Shown here piece after piece: positions 1-8,434 of a stretch of DNA of 18,321 nt. How positions within the stretch are numbered: the stretch's first letter is position 1; each line of letters starts with the position of its first letter. A program made the translations under genes and the position numbers. The stretch covers positions 1 through 18,321 of the forward strand of contig DPHV01000018.1 of the NCBI GenBank assembly GCA_003521625.1, given 5' to 3'. Source of the DNA: Ruminococcus sp. GTDB lineage: Bacteria > Bacillota > Clostridia > Oscillospirales > Acutalibacteraceae. Under the pieces are notes generated by a model. It searched no databases. It had not been told where the DNA came from and was given only the letters and a program-made list of their open reading frames with translations.

Positions 1-105
1 TGCAAATCCGCCCCTACGATGTTGTGCATAAAATATTCTTAATGTAATTCTAACTCTAAATTATCGTTTAGCTTACTAATAATTATAACCCAAATATATA
101 TCAAA

Positions 106-127
106 GCGGACTGCAAAAGCAGTCCGC
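106..127 (-). terminator. hairpin downstream of the pullulanase gene
   Basis: A perfect 9-bp stem (GCGGACTGC / GCAGTCCGC) with an AAAA loop lies about 30 bp beyond the pullulanase stop. On the minus strand it is followed by CTTTGATATATATTT, only a moderate U-tract. On the plus strand it is followed by CTGAATTTTTT, so it may act in both directions. The remaining bases 1-105 are AT-rich and show no gene. Confidence 0.65.
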
Positions 128-157
128 CTGAATTTTTTACAGTATTCTAAAAATCTG

Positions 158-3100
158 TTACCATGTATCGTAGAGGTGGCGCCAGTTTTCATCAATTTCC
201 GACATTGCGTAGAAGTTCAATACAGAACCGTCAAACGGAATGTCAACTGTCTGGCTGTCGTTGTTGTTGAAGATAATAAAATCAGCGTCGGACGGTACTT
301 CAACCGAATAAACAACTTCGCCGTAATCGTTGTTCTCGACAAATGTCATTTCAGTTCCCGGCCATGCAACAGGTGCGACTTCACCGTCTGTCCAGTAATA
401 GCAGTAGATAGTGCCGCTCCAATGCTGTGCATTTGAGAATTTAACCGTATAGGTTTCGGGAGTCGGTACAGTTGTAGGAGGTACAGTTGTGGGTTGAGTA
501 GTCGGGGGAGCAGTTGTCGGCTGTGTTGTAACGGGCTCAGTCGTTATGGGAGCTGTGGTTTCCTCAACTCCGCCTACATACTTTCCGACATTACCTGTGT
601 TCCTGTACTCTGCACAGTACATCTGAATAAGAGTAGCGTCTTTAATACCTACTAAACCGCCACCGTCACAGTCGCCTGCAATAATCTGTCTGTCACTGAA
701 CACAACCAAATCTGCTAAATATTTCTGTATTGTCGATGCGTCCGCTACTGTTATAGCGCCGTTATCATCTGTATCGCCGATTAATATTTTTCCGGAAGGC
801 GGTACAGTTGTAGAAGGCTGTGTTGTTGCAGGAGGTGCTGTTGTAATCGGCTGTGAAGAAGTGTAAAGATAAACAACATTTACAATACCTGCCGAGTATT
901 TGCCCTGCGCGTTTGACGGAGTAATTACATCTGTTCTGCCCGAAAGTGCAGAGGTTGTGTACGAGCTTTCGCTTGTAGTTTTCGCCTGATTGTCAATAAC
1001 ATCAGCGGCAATTTTCTTACCTGTTGCAACGTCAATATGGCTTGTGATTACCTTACTGCTGAAAGTAACCGTCTTGTTCTGAATCCATGCTTCGCCGGCA
1101 ACAGGGTATCCCTGTTCGCCCGAGCCGGGTTCCTGAGCGCTGCCTGATGTCGGGTGGAACATTACATATGCGCTTATTGCAGGTACTGTGCAGACAAACC
1201 AACCATTGCCCTCGCTTGTCATCTTTGTTGCACTTGCCCACTTTCCGTTTGGCTCTTCGCCGCCGTCAGTGTAAGCGTAACAGCGAACGTCTGTCCAGTT
1301 GTTTGCATTGTAGTAGTGAACGGTTGAAGAAGTGTTTTCAAGGTCTTTGTATGTAAATGTTATTGTCTTGTCACTGCCGCCAAATGTACCATAGCTTTCA
1401 GCAGGATATTTGTCAGTATCAAGCTGATAGCCCTGAATAGCCGCAACAGGAATTTCATAGCTGTCGCCTGCTCTGAGGTGATAGCTTGCTGCGTCCTTGA
1501 TTTCAGTACCGCTGCTGTTTACATATTTTACTGTAAGGTAGCCTGATGCAATTCCGGTTGAGCTGTAAACAAATGTTACGCTGTAATTCTCTCCGCCTAC
1601 AACTTTGCCCGAAGTTGTGCCCTCTGTACTCTTGAGTGAATAATCAAAAAGAATTGTGCTGTCGGGAAGTGCACGGTAGGTTGAGCCTTCTCTGTATTTT
1701 GCTGTTGAAGTCTTTAAAACTTCACCTTTATCATTAACGTGATTAATTGTGAGCGTTCCGTACTGCGTTTCGGCTGTTTTAAGTCTGGAGAATGTAGAGC
1801 TCTCTACAAGAACGGCTGTGCTCTTTGCACCAATTGAGTAGCTGCTGCCCGATACTGTGCCGAGGCTCTTGAGACCTGCATTTGTGCCGTCTGCAACAAC
1901 TGTCCAGCCGCTGCCGTCAAGGTCAATTGAATTTGCCTGTGTACCGCTGTTGACAAGTACGCAAACCTTGCCCCATTCGTCAGACTTACTGTTTGAATAT
2001 GTATAAGCAACAACATAGCCGCTGCTTGACTGGAAGGAAGGTGTGTTGAACTTAGTATCCTTCATCGGAGTGTAATTTTCTCTGATTTCAAGAAGTCCCT
2101 TGTAATATGCCGCAACATCAGAGTAGGTCTTTACTCTTGTCCAGTCGATTGCATTGATTGCATCGCTTGACTTGTAGCTGTTGTGGTCGCCCTGCTTTGT
2201 GCGGCAGAACTCCGAGCCTGCCGTCATAAACGGAATACCCTGCGATGTCATAATAAGAGCCATTGCCTCTTTAAGCTGACCTTTGAATTTTTCATCTGTG
2301 GAATTCCAAGCCGAAGAGCTGTTGCTCCTTATAATCTTATCCCAGAGAATCAGGTTATCGTGAGCGTCGGCATAGGCAATCGTCTGTGACGGAGCTTTTG
2401 CCTTGAAGCCCTTACCCTGTATGCCTCTTACAACAGTTGACGTTTTAGAGGTTGTGCCCTGAACATAACCCTTGCCTGTACCGTTTGTGTCGCCCTTGAT
2501 AGCGTCACGGTAGCTGTCGCAGAACATACCTACTCTTGCATCAAGTGAAGCAGCCTTTGCCTGCGAACAACCGTCGGAAATTGCAACGGTTCCGCCTGTC
2601 CAAGGCTCGCCGTACATAAGGATTTTCTTGCCCGAGCCGTCAGCGTAGAGATTGTCAAGCTCGGTTCGGATAGTATTCATCGTTGTAATGTCATGAATAC
2701 CCATAAGGTCGAAACGGAAACCGTCAATGTGATATTCCTCTGCCCAATATTTAAGGGACTCAATCATATACTTTCTGTACATCAGCTTATCGGATGCGGT
2801 TTCATTTCCGCAGCCTGAGCCGTTCGAGTATGTGCTTGAGGATTTTTTTCTGTAGTAGTAGTCCGGAACTGTCTTTGAGAAGCACGAGCCTTCTGTTGTA
2901 TATGTATGGTTATATACAACGTCCATTACAACCGAGATTCCTCTGTCGTGGAGAGCCTGAATCATCTGCTTGAACTCGGTAATTCTTGTGTTGCCGTTGT
3001 ATGCGTCAGATGAATATGAGCCCTCAGGAACGTTGTAGTTCTGCGGGTCATAACCCCAGTTGCGGTTTGAAGAGGAGCTTGCTTTTGACTCGTCAACCGA

Positions 3101-3844
3101 CTGGAAGTCGTAAACCGGCATAAGCTGAACGCAGTTGATTCCCTGTTCAACAAGGTAATCAATTCCTGTTGAAACAGCGTTTGCGCTTGTGTCGGAATTA
3201 AGAGTTGTGCCGCCCTCGGCAAATGCAAGGTACTTACCCTGATTTTCTGCACTTACTCCCGAAGTGCTTGAAGCAGAGAAGTCACGAACGTGAACCTCCC
3301 ATACAACAGCCTCGGCTGCACTGTCAAACAGAACGTGATTATCGCTGTCCCAACCATCGGGGTCGGTTGAGTCGAGGTCAACAACCATTGAGCGGTTGCC
3401 GTTTACGCCGACTGCCTTTGAATAAACGTCCTGAGTTTCATTTGTTGAGCCGTTTACCGTTACAAGGTATGTGTAGTAAACGTCCTTGTAGTCACCCGTA
3501 AGCGTTGTTGACCATACGCCCGTGGTGCTGTTTTTCGTAAGCGGATATGTTCCGATTACTCCTGCGCCCGATTCGCTGTCGGAGCCTGTTTTGTAAAGCT
3601 TTACCTTTACGGCTGTAGCGTCAGGCGACCATGTTTTCCATGTTGTAGAGGTCTTGCTGTATACGGAGCCAAGACCTGTTTCGTTATATGCACTGTTTGC
3701 ATAGGTTTCGAGATAGGTTGCGTTGTAGTAGCTGCCGGCCGAAACTTCGGCATTATTTGTTACAACTGCGTTAGCCGCAAACGAAGCCATACTCGTAATC
3801 ATTGCCGCAGAAAGCAATAACGATAATGGTTTTCTGAATTTCAT
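158..3844 (-). CDS. pulA: secreted type I pullulanase with internal dockerin and starch-binding modules (amylosome type)
   Basis: This 1228-aa exported debranching enzyme should cleave alpha-1,6 links in starch and pullulan. Residues 1-26 form a signal peptide ending in AANA. A CBM48-like N-terminal domain spans about 60-160, followed by a GH13 catalytic barrel. The pullulanase signature NWGYDP is at 262-267 with PEGSY at 273-277. GH13 motifs are DVVYNH (308-313), GFRFDLMG with nucleophile D379, YGEPW with acid/base E413, and HDN with D496. Two MucBP-like repeats (about 695-762 and 769-834) come next, then a CBM25/26-like module (about 840-900). A dockerin occupies 1021-1080, with calcium loops at D1024-D1035 and D1058-D1069. 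A Thr/Pro linker and a second starch-binding-like module (1131-1205) end the protein. The start is supported by AGAGGTGAG seven bases upstream. The module order places the dockerin internally rather than at a terminus. Family assignment is secure; CBM subfamilies are inferred. Confidence 0.93.
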   Translation of the reverse strand: MKFRKPLSLLLSAAMITSMASFAANAVVTNNAEVSAGSYYNATYLETYANSAYNETGLGSVYSKTSTTWKTWSPDATAVKVKLYKTGSDSESGAGVIGTYPLTKNSTTGVWSTTLTGDYKDVYYTYLVTVNGSTNETQDVYSKAVGVNGNRSMVVDLDSTDPDGWDSDNHVLFDSAAEAVVWEVHVRDFSASSTSGVSAENQGKYLAFAEGGTTLNSDTSANAVSTGIDYLVEQGINCVQLMPVYDFQSVDESKASSSSNRNWGYDPQNYNVPEGSYSSDAYNGNTRITEFKQMIQALHDRGISVVMDVVYNHTYTTEGSCFSKTVPDYYYRKKSSSTYSNGSGCGNETASDKLMYRKYMIESLKYWAEEYHIDGFRFDLMGIHDITTMNTIRTELDNLYADGSGKKILMYGEPWTGGTVAISDGCSQAKAASLDARVGMFCDSYRDAIKGDTNGTGKGYVQGTTSKTSTVVRGIQGKGFKAKAPSQTIAYADAHDNLILWDKIIRSNSSSAWNSTDEKFKGQLKEAMALIMTSQGIPFMTAGSEFCRTKQGDHNSYKSSDAINAIDWTRVKTYSDVAAYYKGLLEIRENYTPMKDTKFNTPSFQSSSGYVVAYTYSNSKSDEWGKVCVLVNSGTQANSIDLDGSGWTVVADGTNAGLKSLGTVSGSSYSIGAKSTAVLVESSTFSRLKTAETQYGTLTINHVNDKGEVLKTSTAKYREGSTYRALPDSTILFDYSLKSTEGTTSGKVVGGENYSVTFVYSSTGIASGYLTVKYVNSSGTEIKDAASYHLRAGDSYEIPVAAIQGYQLDTDKYPAESYGTFGGSDKTITFTYKDLENTSSTVHYYNANNWTDVRCYAYTDGGEEPNGKWASATKMTSEGNGWFVCTVPAISAYVMFHPTSGSAQEPGSGEQGYPVAGEAWIQNKTVTFSSKVITSHIDVATGKKIAADVIDNQAKTTSESSYTTSALSGRTDVITPSNAQGKYSAGIVNVVYLYTSSQPITTAPPATTQPSTTVPPSGKILIGDTDDNGAITVADASTIQKYLADLVVFSDRQIIAGDCDGGGLVGIKDATLIQMYCAEYRNTGNVGKYVGGVEETTAPITTEPVTTQPTTAPPTTQPTTVPPTTVPTPETYTVKFSNAQHWSGTIYCYYWTDGEVAPVAWPGTEMTFVENNDYGEVVYSVEVPSDADFIIFNNNDSQTVDIPFDGSVLNFYAMSEIDENWRHLYDTW

Positions 3845-3874
3845 AATCTCACCTCTTATATATACACTAAAAAT

Positions 3875-3903
3875 TACATAGTGCGTTGATTATATTTTAT
3901 CAA
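3875..3903 (-). promoter_or_regulatory. candidate sigma-A promoter of the pullulanase gene
   Basis: On the minus strand TTGATA is separated by 17 bases from TATGTA, about 30 bp upstream of the pullulanase start codon. The -10 box is imperfect and the surrounding AT-rich sequence offers alternatives such as TATAAT at a worse spacing, so this is a candidate only. Confidence 0.4.
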
Positions 3904-3940
3904 TAATCTATCAATACATATTTCCTTATAGGAATAAAGC

Positions 3941-3972
3941 AAGCGTTCGTAAGCCAAAGTTTACGAACGCTT
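3941..3972 (+). terminator. terminator-like hairpin between pullulanase and channel genes
   Basis: A 12-bp stem (AAGCGTTCGTAA / TTACGAACGCTT) with an 8-base loop is followed on the plus strand by TTTGTTT. Both flanking genes are on the minus strand, where the tail (GCTTTATTCC) is weaker. It may still separate the channel transcript from the pullulanase promoter, or block antisense reading. Confidence 0.55.
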
Positions 3973-4025
3973 TTTGTTTAAAATATCCAAATGCAGTTTG
4001 ACAATACCTATATTCAAAGAATAAA

Positions 4026-4078
4026 GTCGGAGCAAAGCAACACTAATTCCGAATTACGCATTTCGAATTCCGAATTAA
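4026..4078. repeat. dispersed intergenic repeat, copy A (ATTCCGAATT type)
   Basis: The stretch GTCGGAGCAAAGC, then ACTAATTCCGAATTACGC and ATTCCGAATTAA, closely matches a second copy at 8325-8380 (TTCGGAGCGTAGCG, TTAATTCCGAATTCCG). The repeat carries short internal iterations of ATTCCG. Its edge overlaps the last codon of the channel gene and supplies its TAA stop. It appears to be a non-coding interspersed element. Confidence 0.65.
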
Positions 4079-4935
4079 TTTACCGGTTTCTTTTTCAGCC
4101 CTGCAATTTCGCTTAGCAGAACTGTGATACACAATATACTTGTAATAACCGTCAGAACCGATACAGCCTTTGCCGTCAATGAAACAGGCACAATATCGCC
4201 GTAACCCACCGTTGCAAAGGTAATAACCGTATAGTAGAAAATATCCGCCAGTCCGTATCTGACGCCGTCAAAAGCATTTGCGTTATGCAAAAGGCAACAG
4301 TAGGACATAAGCGACAGCACAATTATAAAAAGCATTATTGTCAGGAACGCCGACTTCCAGATGTTTCTGAAGGTCAGAATACTGTCACCGCTGTTAGCCT
4401 CCTTGAGCACCAGAATCAGCACAAAAAGCATCATAACGTAGCAACAGCCAAGACAAATCTGTGACAGCAGAAACTGACTGAAATTCAGGCTTTCCCTTGT
4501 CGTAAAGTAAAAGCAGAGTGCCGCTAAAATAAAAATTATTGAGGAGAACATAACATTGAGCGACGCACTGTTTACGGAAATCAGCTTTCGCACAAAAGCC
4601 GACACAAAAAGTATACTCTCGAAGAAAACAAATGCCGACAAAAAGGAAACGGGAAGTGCAAACAACACTGCCAAAGGCAACGAAAAAATATCGTTAAGCC
4701 TTACGAGCATTACTGCATAAATCAACACAACCGTTATTGCGTACTGAATTTTTATCCATTTTCCTTTAAGCAAGATTCTGTGCCTTATGCGAAACGGAAT
4801 TTCCGCAAAGCTCTTGCCGTATTTGTCAACAATTTTTATATCGGAATTTTTCAGCTTAATGCTCATTATCATTCCCAACAGCACATAAACTGCGGTTATG
4901 CAAAGTATAAAATTGTCAGAAATAAAGTCTATCAT
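4075..4935 (-). CDS. potassium channel family membrane protein (Ion_trans_2 pore)
   Basis: This 286-aa protein is almost entirely hydrophobic. It has about six predicted membrane spans in residues 8-215, then a pore helix and the potassium selectivity filter TVGYGD at 242-247. A final membrane span (about 254-276) and a short KKKPVN tail follow. No RCK/TrkA-N domain is visible, so gating is not regulated by a fused cytosolic domain. The ATG at 4935 follows the stop of the upstream ABC remnant by six bases. Its ribosome site AGGAAG lies inside that upstream gene, so the two are probably co-transcribed. It is longer at the N-terminus than minimal two-TM channels. The ion selectivity is inferred from the filter alone. 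Confidence 0.85.
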   Translation of the reverse strand: MIDFISDNFILCITAVYVLLGMIMSIKLKNSDIKIVDKYGKSFAEIPFRIRHRILLKGKWIKIQYAITVVLIYAVMLVRLNDIFSLPLAVLFALPVSFLSAFVFFESILFVSAFVRKLISVNSASLNVMFSSIIFILAALCFYFTTRESLNFSQFLLSQICLGCCYVMMLFVLILVLKEANSGDSILTFRNIWKSAFLTIMLFIIVLSLMSYCCLLHNANAFDGVRYGLADIFYYTVITFATVGYGDIVPVSLTAKAVSVLTVITSILCITVLLSEIAGLKKKPVN

Positions 4936-4941
4936 ATTACA

Positions 4942-5523
4942 TCAACTTCCTGCCGATTCGTATGCTTTGATTCCCCTGTTCCAGATAAGCACTCCGATTG
5001 TCATTACAATAAGCGCAACAACAATTGTCATTCCGATATTGAAAAGCGGGTTTTCTCCCGTAAGGAAGTAGAGAGCAGGGAAATACGCTGTAAACGCAAA
5101 GGGTATGATATATGTAAGCACCGAACGAACTACGTTGTTGTAAATATCAATCGGGTACTTTACAAAATCGTTTACCATATCGGTAAGCGGCAAATCCCAC
5201 CATAGCTGTGTTCTCTGACCGAAAACAACGCCGATTTCCTTTACATATGTTTTTCTGTCCTTCTGAGGGTCTTTTCCGTTGATTGTGCATTTTCCCGATG
5301 TCGGCGAAAGAATACCCGTAAGCATCTTGATAACAGTAGACTTTCCTGCACCGTTCGGACCGATAAAGCCGAGAATTTCACCCTCGTTTACATCAAAGGA
5401 AATGTTCTTAACCGCAGCGACAATTTCCTTTTTCGGCTTAACAAAGGATTTCAGACTGCCCTTCAAGCCGGGTTCCTTGATTGTTTTCTTAAATTCCTTT
5501 CTTAGGTTTTCAACATAAATCAT
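4942..5523 (-). pseudogene. in-frame fusion remnant: 5' half of ABC ATPase joined to 3' end of ABC-2 permease
   Basis: The 193-aa reading frame starts with a normal ABC-2 type ATPase of the COG4586 kind. It has Walker A GPNGAGKST at 55-63 and a Q-loop region VVFGQRTQLWWDLPL at about 99-113. At about residue 114 (near base 5180) it switches to a membrane protein tail with two hydrophobic helices ending NRGIKAYES. That tail resembles the end of the second ABC-2 permease of such operons. The ABC signature, Walker B and H-loop are missing, so it cannot hydrolyse ATP normally. The simplest reading is a deletion that removed the rest of the ATPase, a whole permease gene and most of a second one. 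The start at 5523 is fixed by AGGAG six bases upstream; an upstream in-frame extension to 5691 lacks such a site. Confidence 0.8.
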
Positions 5524-5662
5524 TAAAAACTCCTGATTTTCTACACTCCCGTTTCCTGAACAGACACGAATTTCAAAAAAGTTTGTGAGTATTTTGCATT
5601 GCTTCCAACGTAAAAGCAATATGCGATATATAATCCGCAAGTAATAATATATACGCTTATAA

Positions 5663-5691
5663 ATTATACAATATTTTTCAATATATTTCAA
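5663..5691 (-). promoter_or_regulatory. sigma-A promoter of the ABC remnant/channel operon
   Basis: On the minus strand TTGAAA, a 17-base spacer and a perfect TATAAT are found, giving a leader of about 130 bases before the ATG at 5523. The intact promoter suggests the truncated ABC gene and the channel gene are still transcribed. Confidence 0.7.
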
Positions 5692-5832
5692 TAAAATAAT
5701 TCATAATAATTTCATTTTGATTTTTTGCAAAAAAAGCAATGTAATATTAGTGCAAAAAATCATCATAAAAATAATAAAAAATGTCTATGCCTACAATATT
5801 TCAATAATATTATGTTGTCTTATGTAAGTATC

Positions 5833-5861
5833 TTGACATTTCCCTATTGAAATGGTATGAT
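5833..5861 (+). promoter_or_regulatory. strong sigma-A promoter upstream of the small DUF6514-like gene
   Basis: TTGACA (5833-5838), a 17-base spacer and TATGAT (5856-5861) form a near-consensus promoter. The start of transcription would be near 5868, about 37 bases before the ATG at 5905. The 5524-5904 spacer otherwise holds AT-rich sequence and the divergent promoter at 5663-5691. Confidence 0.8.
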
Positions 5862-5904
5862 TTTAGTGAACTAAATTAACATTAGGCGAAAGCACGGGAT
5901 ACTA

Positions 5905-6120
5905 ATGATAGAATATAAATTTAATTGCATAAAATATTGTTCTGAAAATGATTACGGAATTGACGTTTTTTCACGAGGGAAGCTCGTAAAATCAATTGAC
6001 GGAATTACAAAAAACTATAATGATATTATTTTGCTCGTAAATATGTGCAACGAGCTTGAAATTGAAATATGCCATATTGATGATATTGTAGAAGACTATC
6101 TTACAGATTTTTGCGTATAA
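5905..6120 (+). CDS. small DUF6514-like protein
   Basis: This 71-aa acidic protein has the pattern of the small Clostridia family DUF6514: an N-terminal YGIDVFSRGKLV strand segment, then LVNMCNELEIEICHIDDIVEDYL at the C-terminus. Its biochemical role is unknown. There is no signal peptide or membrane segment. It is the first gene after a strong promoter and lies 64 bases before the radical SAM gene. Its ribosome site is weak (a CGGGAT-like stretch before ATG), which lowers certainty about translation efficiency but not about the frame. The family match is by recollection of its motif. Confidence 0.65.
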   Translation: MIEYKFNCIKYCSENDYGIDVFSRGKLVKSIDGITKNYNDIILLVNMCNELEIEICHIDDIVEDYLTDFCV

Positions 6121-6136
6121 TATAATTATATTTTGT

Positions 6137-6175
6137 CCTCGACTTTAGTTTGCATTTATGCTACAATAGTCGAGG
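6137..6175 (+). promoter_or_regulatory. hairpin whose 3' arm overlaps the ribosome binding site of the radical SAM gene
   Basis: CCTCGACT (6137-6144) and AGTCGAGG (6168-6175) form a perfect 8-bp stem with a 23-base loop. The GAGG of the 3' arm is the first part of GAGGTGA, the Shine-Dalgarno sequence for the ATG at 6185. The hairpin is followed by GATTTTTT, so it could also attenuate transcription from the upstream promoter. Confidence 0.5.
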
Positions 6176-6184
6176 TGATTTTTT

Positions 6185-7051
6185 ATGATTTGCAATCTCT
6201 GTCCGAGAAAATGCAATGCCTGCCGCACCGAGCATCAGGGCAACGGCTTTTGCGGTGCAGGCACTCTGCCTGTCGTTGCAAGGGTTGCTCCGCATTTCGG
6301 CGAAGAGCCGTGCATCAGCGGTACAAAAGGAAGCGGCACTGTGTTTTTTTCGGGCTGTACTTTAAAATGCGTTTTCTGTCAGAACTACGAAATATCCGAC
6401 GGTCATAAGGGCAGAGCCGTAACGCCGAAAGAGCTTGCCGACTGCTACAAAAGGCTTGAACAGCAGGGCGTTCACAACATTAACCTTGTGACAGCCGACC
6501 ACTATGTAACTGCGGTAGCCGAGAGCCTTGACATTTACAAGCCGTCAGTACCTGTTGTGTACAACTGCAGCGGCTACACAAGCCCGAAAACTCTTTCAAT
6601 TCTCGACGGTCTTGTGGACATCTACCTGCCCGACTTCAAGTATTCCGACGACGCTCTCGCAATAAAATATTCCTCTGCGCCGAACTACGTAAACACTGCC
6701 TCAGCCGCAATAAAAGAGATGATTTTTCAGGTGGGCACGCCTGTGATTGATGAGGACGGTATGATGAAAAAGGGAGTAATTGTACGCCACCTTATTCTCC
6801 CCTCTCACACCAAAAACAGCCTTGGCGTGCTCGACATTATAAAGCGGAGCTACGACAAGCAGGTGCTTGTAAGCCTTATGTGTCAGTATGTGCCTGTCAA
6901 CAAGGCTCACGATTTCCCGAAAATCAACCGAACAGTCACTCGTCGTGAATACGAAAAGGTAAAATCGGAGCTTTACGCTCTAGGTCTTGACGGATTTACG
7001 CAGGATTTAACTTCTGCAAGCACCGACTTTATCCCCGACTGGGACTTCTGA
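6185..7051 (+). CDS. PflX-type radical SAM protein (COG1313, pyruvate-formate-lyase-activase-like)
   Basis: This 288-aa cytosolic iron-sulfur protein carries the radical SAM triad C58-x3-C62-x2-C65 (CTLKCVFC), which binds the 4Fe-4S cluster that cleaves S-adenosylmethionine. The N-terminus has a further cysteine cluster (C3, C6, C10, C13, C23) and the EPCISG motif at 41-46. These mark the COG1313 PflX group rather than true PflA. The physiological substrate of this group is not established. Length is about normal for the family and the reading frame is intact. The start has a good site, GAGGTGA, embedded in a hairpin. The exporter gene begins 24 bases downstream and is probably in the same transcript. 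Confidence 0.88.
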   Translation: MICNLCPRKCNACRTEHQGNGFCGAGTLPVVARVAPHFGEEPCISGTKGSGTVFFSGCTLKCVFCQNYEISDGHKGRAVTPKELADCYKRLEQQGVHNINLVTADHYVTAVAESLDIYKPSVPVVYNCSGYTSPKTLSILDGLVDIYLPDFKYSDDALAIKYSSAPNYVNTASAAIKEMIFQVGTPVIDEDGMMKKGVIVRHLILPSHTKNSLGVLDIIKRSYDKQVLVSLMCQYVPVNKAHDFPKINRTVTRREYEKVKSELYALGLDGFTQDLTSASTDFIPDWDF

Positions 7052-7075
7052 CAATTAAAATATGGAGAGTATTAT

Positions 7076-8124
7076 ATGAAAAAATTTATTTTAGGAATAC
7101 TGCTTTGCCTTGCAATTGCAGTTCCTTCTTGGTTTCTTGTAATGTTTGTTCCTGCGCTTGAGGTTATCGGCGCACCGGTAATTGCAATTATTGTCGGAAT
7201 GATTCTTTCTCTCATCATTAAAAAGAAAGGCGTATTTACTGACGGTATAGCCTTTACTTCGAAGAAGATTCTGCAATACGCTGTAATTCTGCTTGGCTTC
7301 GGACTTAACCTTGCGACAATCGGCAAGGTAGGTCTTACCTCGCTCCCGATTATTCTTTCGACAATTGCGACCTCTCTTATCGTTGCTTTTGTTATGTACA
7401 AGCTTTTAAAGGTTCCGTCAAAGACGGCAACGCTTATCGGCGTCGGCTCAAGCATCTGCGGCGGCTCGGCAATTGCCGCAACTGCTCCTGTAATTGACGC
7501 TGACGACGAGGAAATTGCGCAGTCGATTTCGGCATCTTCCTTTTCAACGTAATTGCGGCTCTGATTTTCCCAACACTCGGCGGTTTTCTCGGAATGAGCA
7601 ACGAGGGCTTTGCGCTCTTTGCAGGAACAGCAGTAAACGACACCTCGTCGGTAACTGCCGCCGCTTCAACGTGGGATTCAATGCACGGCACAGGCTCAAT
7701 GGTGCTTGACTCCGCAACAATCGTAAAGCTGACAAGAACGCTTGCGATTATTCCGATTACGCTCGTGCTCGCATTTGTCAGAATGAGAAAAGAAAAAAGC
7801 GGTAACACAGGCTCAAAAACAAAGGTAAGCCTGAAAAAGATTTTCCCGATGTTCATTCTTTATTTTGTGCTCGCATCGGTAATCACGACAATTGTAACTT
7901 CTGTATTGACAGGACAGGCGCTTGATATTGCAAACAGTATTTTCGGTTTCTTAAAACAGCTCAGCAAATTCTTCATTGTAATGGCTATGGCAGCAATCGG
8001 GCTCAACACCAACATTGTAAAGCTTGTAAAAACAGGCGGCAAGCCTATTTTGCTGGGCTTCACCTGCTGGATTGCAATTACGGGCGTAAGCATTTTAATG
8101 CAGCACGTCCTCGGAATCTGGTAA
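7076..8124 (+). pseudogene. yeiH: YeiH/UPF0324-family putative sulfate exporter, frameshifted
   Basis: The N-terminal frame (7076-7552) encodes hydrophobic helices and the family motif GVGSSICGGSAIAATAPVI, then runs into a premature TAA at 7550. The same protein continues in another frame as IFLFNVIAALIFPTLGG, AGTAVNDTSSVTAA and further helices to TAA at 8124. Restoring one base near 7531, in TCGGCATC, gives a continuous protein of about 349 aa, a normal family length. The change is therefore a single-base deletion or a sequencing error. Conservation on both sides indicates recent damage if real. GGAGAG before ATG at 7076 supports the start. Members of this family are annotated as membrane exporters of sulfate-type substrates; the substrate is not proven. 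Confidence 0.88.
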
Positions 8125-8200
8125 TCGGCAGGGTGCCCCTGCGGGCAAATCGAGTGGAAAAGTCGGATTATTTTGAAAAAACGGATGCCCGAATTTTAAA

Positions 8201-8278
8201 TTGATATATAGGTAATGTTTAGGGACGTCAGGGATGCCGTCCCCTACGGCGATAAAGGAAACGTTGCCGATATATCAA
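8201..8278. repeat. 78-bp MITE-like palindromic element
   Basis: TTGATATATAGGTAATGTTT at the left matches the reverse complement of the right end at 17 of 20 positions. The 38-bp core carries its own GGGACG/CGTCCC hairpin (8222-8227 with 8238-8243). No clear target duplication is seen. It lies just after the exporter stop in a repeat-rich spacer (8125-8434) that also has a GCAGGG/CCCTGC hairpin near 8129-8143. Confidence 0.55.
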
Positions 8279-8324
8279 ACTAAATTCAATAAACAAACCT
8301 TTCCATTAAACCGGTAACATTATA

Positions 8325-8380
8325 AATTCGGAGCGTAGCGACCATTAATTCCGAATTCCGAATTCCGCATTCCGAATTAA
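8325..8380. repeat. dispersed intergenic repeat, copy B (ATTCCGAATT type)
   Basis: This is the second copy of the element seen at 4026-4078. It shares the TCGGAGC start, the AGC core and iterated ATTCCGAATT units ending CCGAATTAA. Both copies lie at 3' ends of genes. Confidence 0.65.
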
Positions 8381-8395
8381 AAATAATTTATTATA

Positions 8396-8423
8396 AAAGG
8401 CGGTTGCGTTTGCAATCGCCTTT
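8396..8423. terminator. bidirectional intrinsic terminator
   Basis: The stem AAAGGCGGTTGC / GCAATCGCCTTT (one G-U pair) has a 4-base loop and is followed by a T-run on both strands (CTTTTTGTT plus, CCTTTTTATAA minus). It lies between the converging exporter gene (plus) and the ABC permease (minus), and suits both. Confidence 0.8.
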
Positions 8424-8434
8424 TTGTTGTCCTG

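Noticed and set aside
6139..6167. Promoter TCGACT-17-TACAAT before the radical SAM gene
   Set aside because: The start of transcription would fall inside the ribosome site; the bases are better explained by the hairpin.
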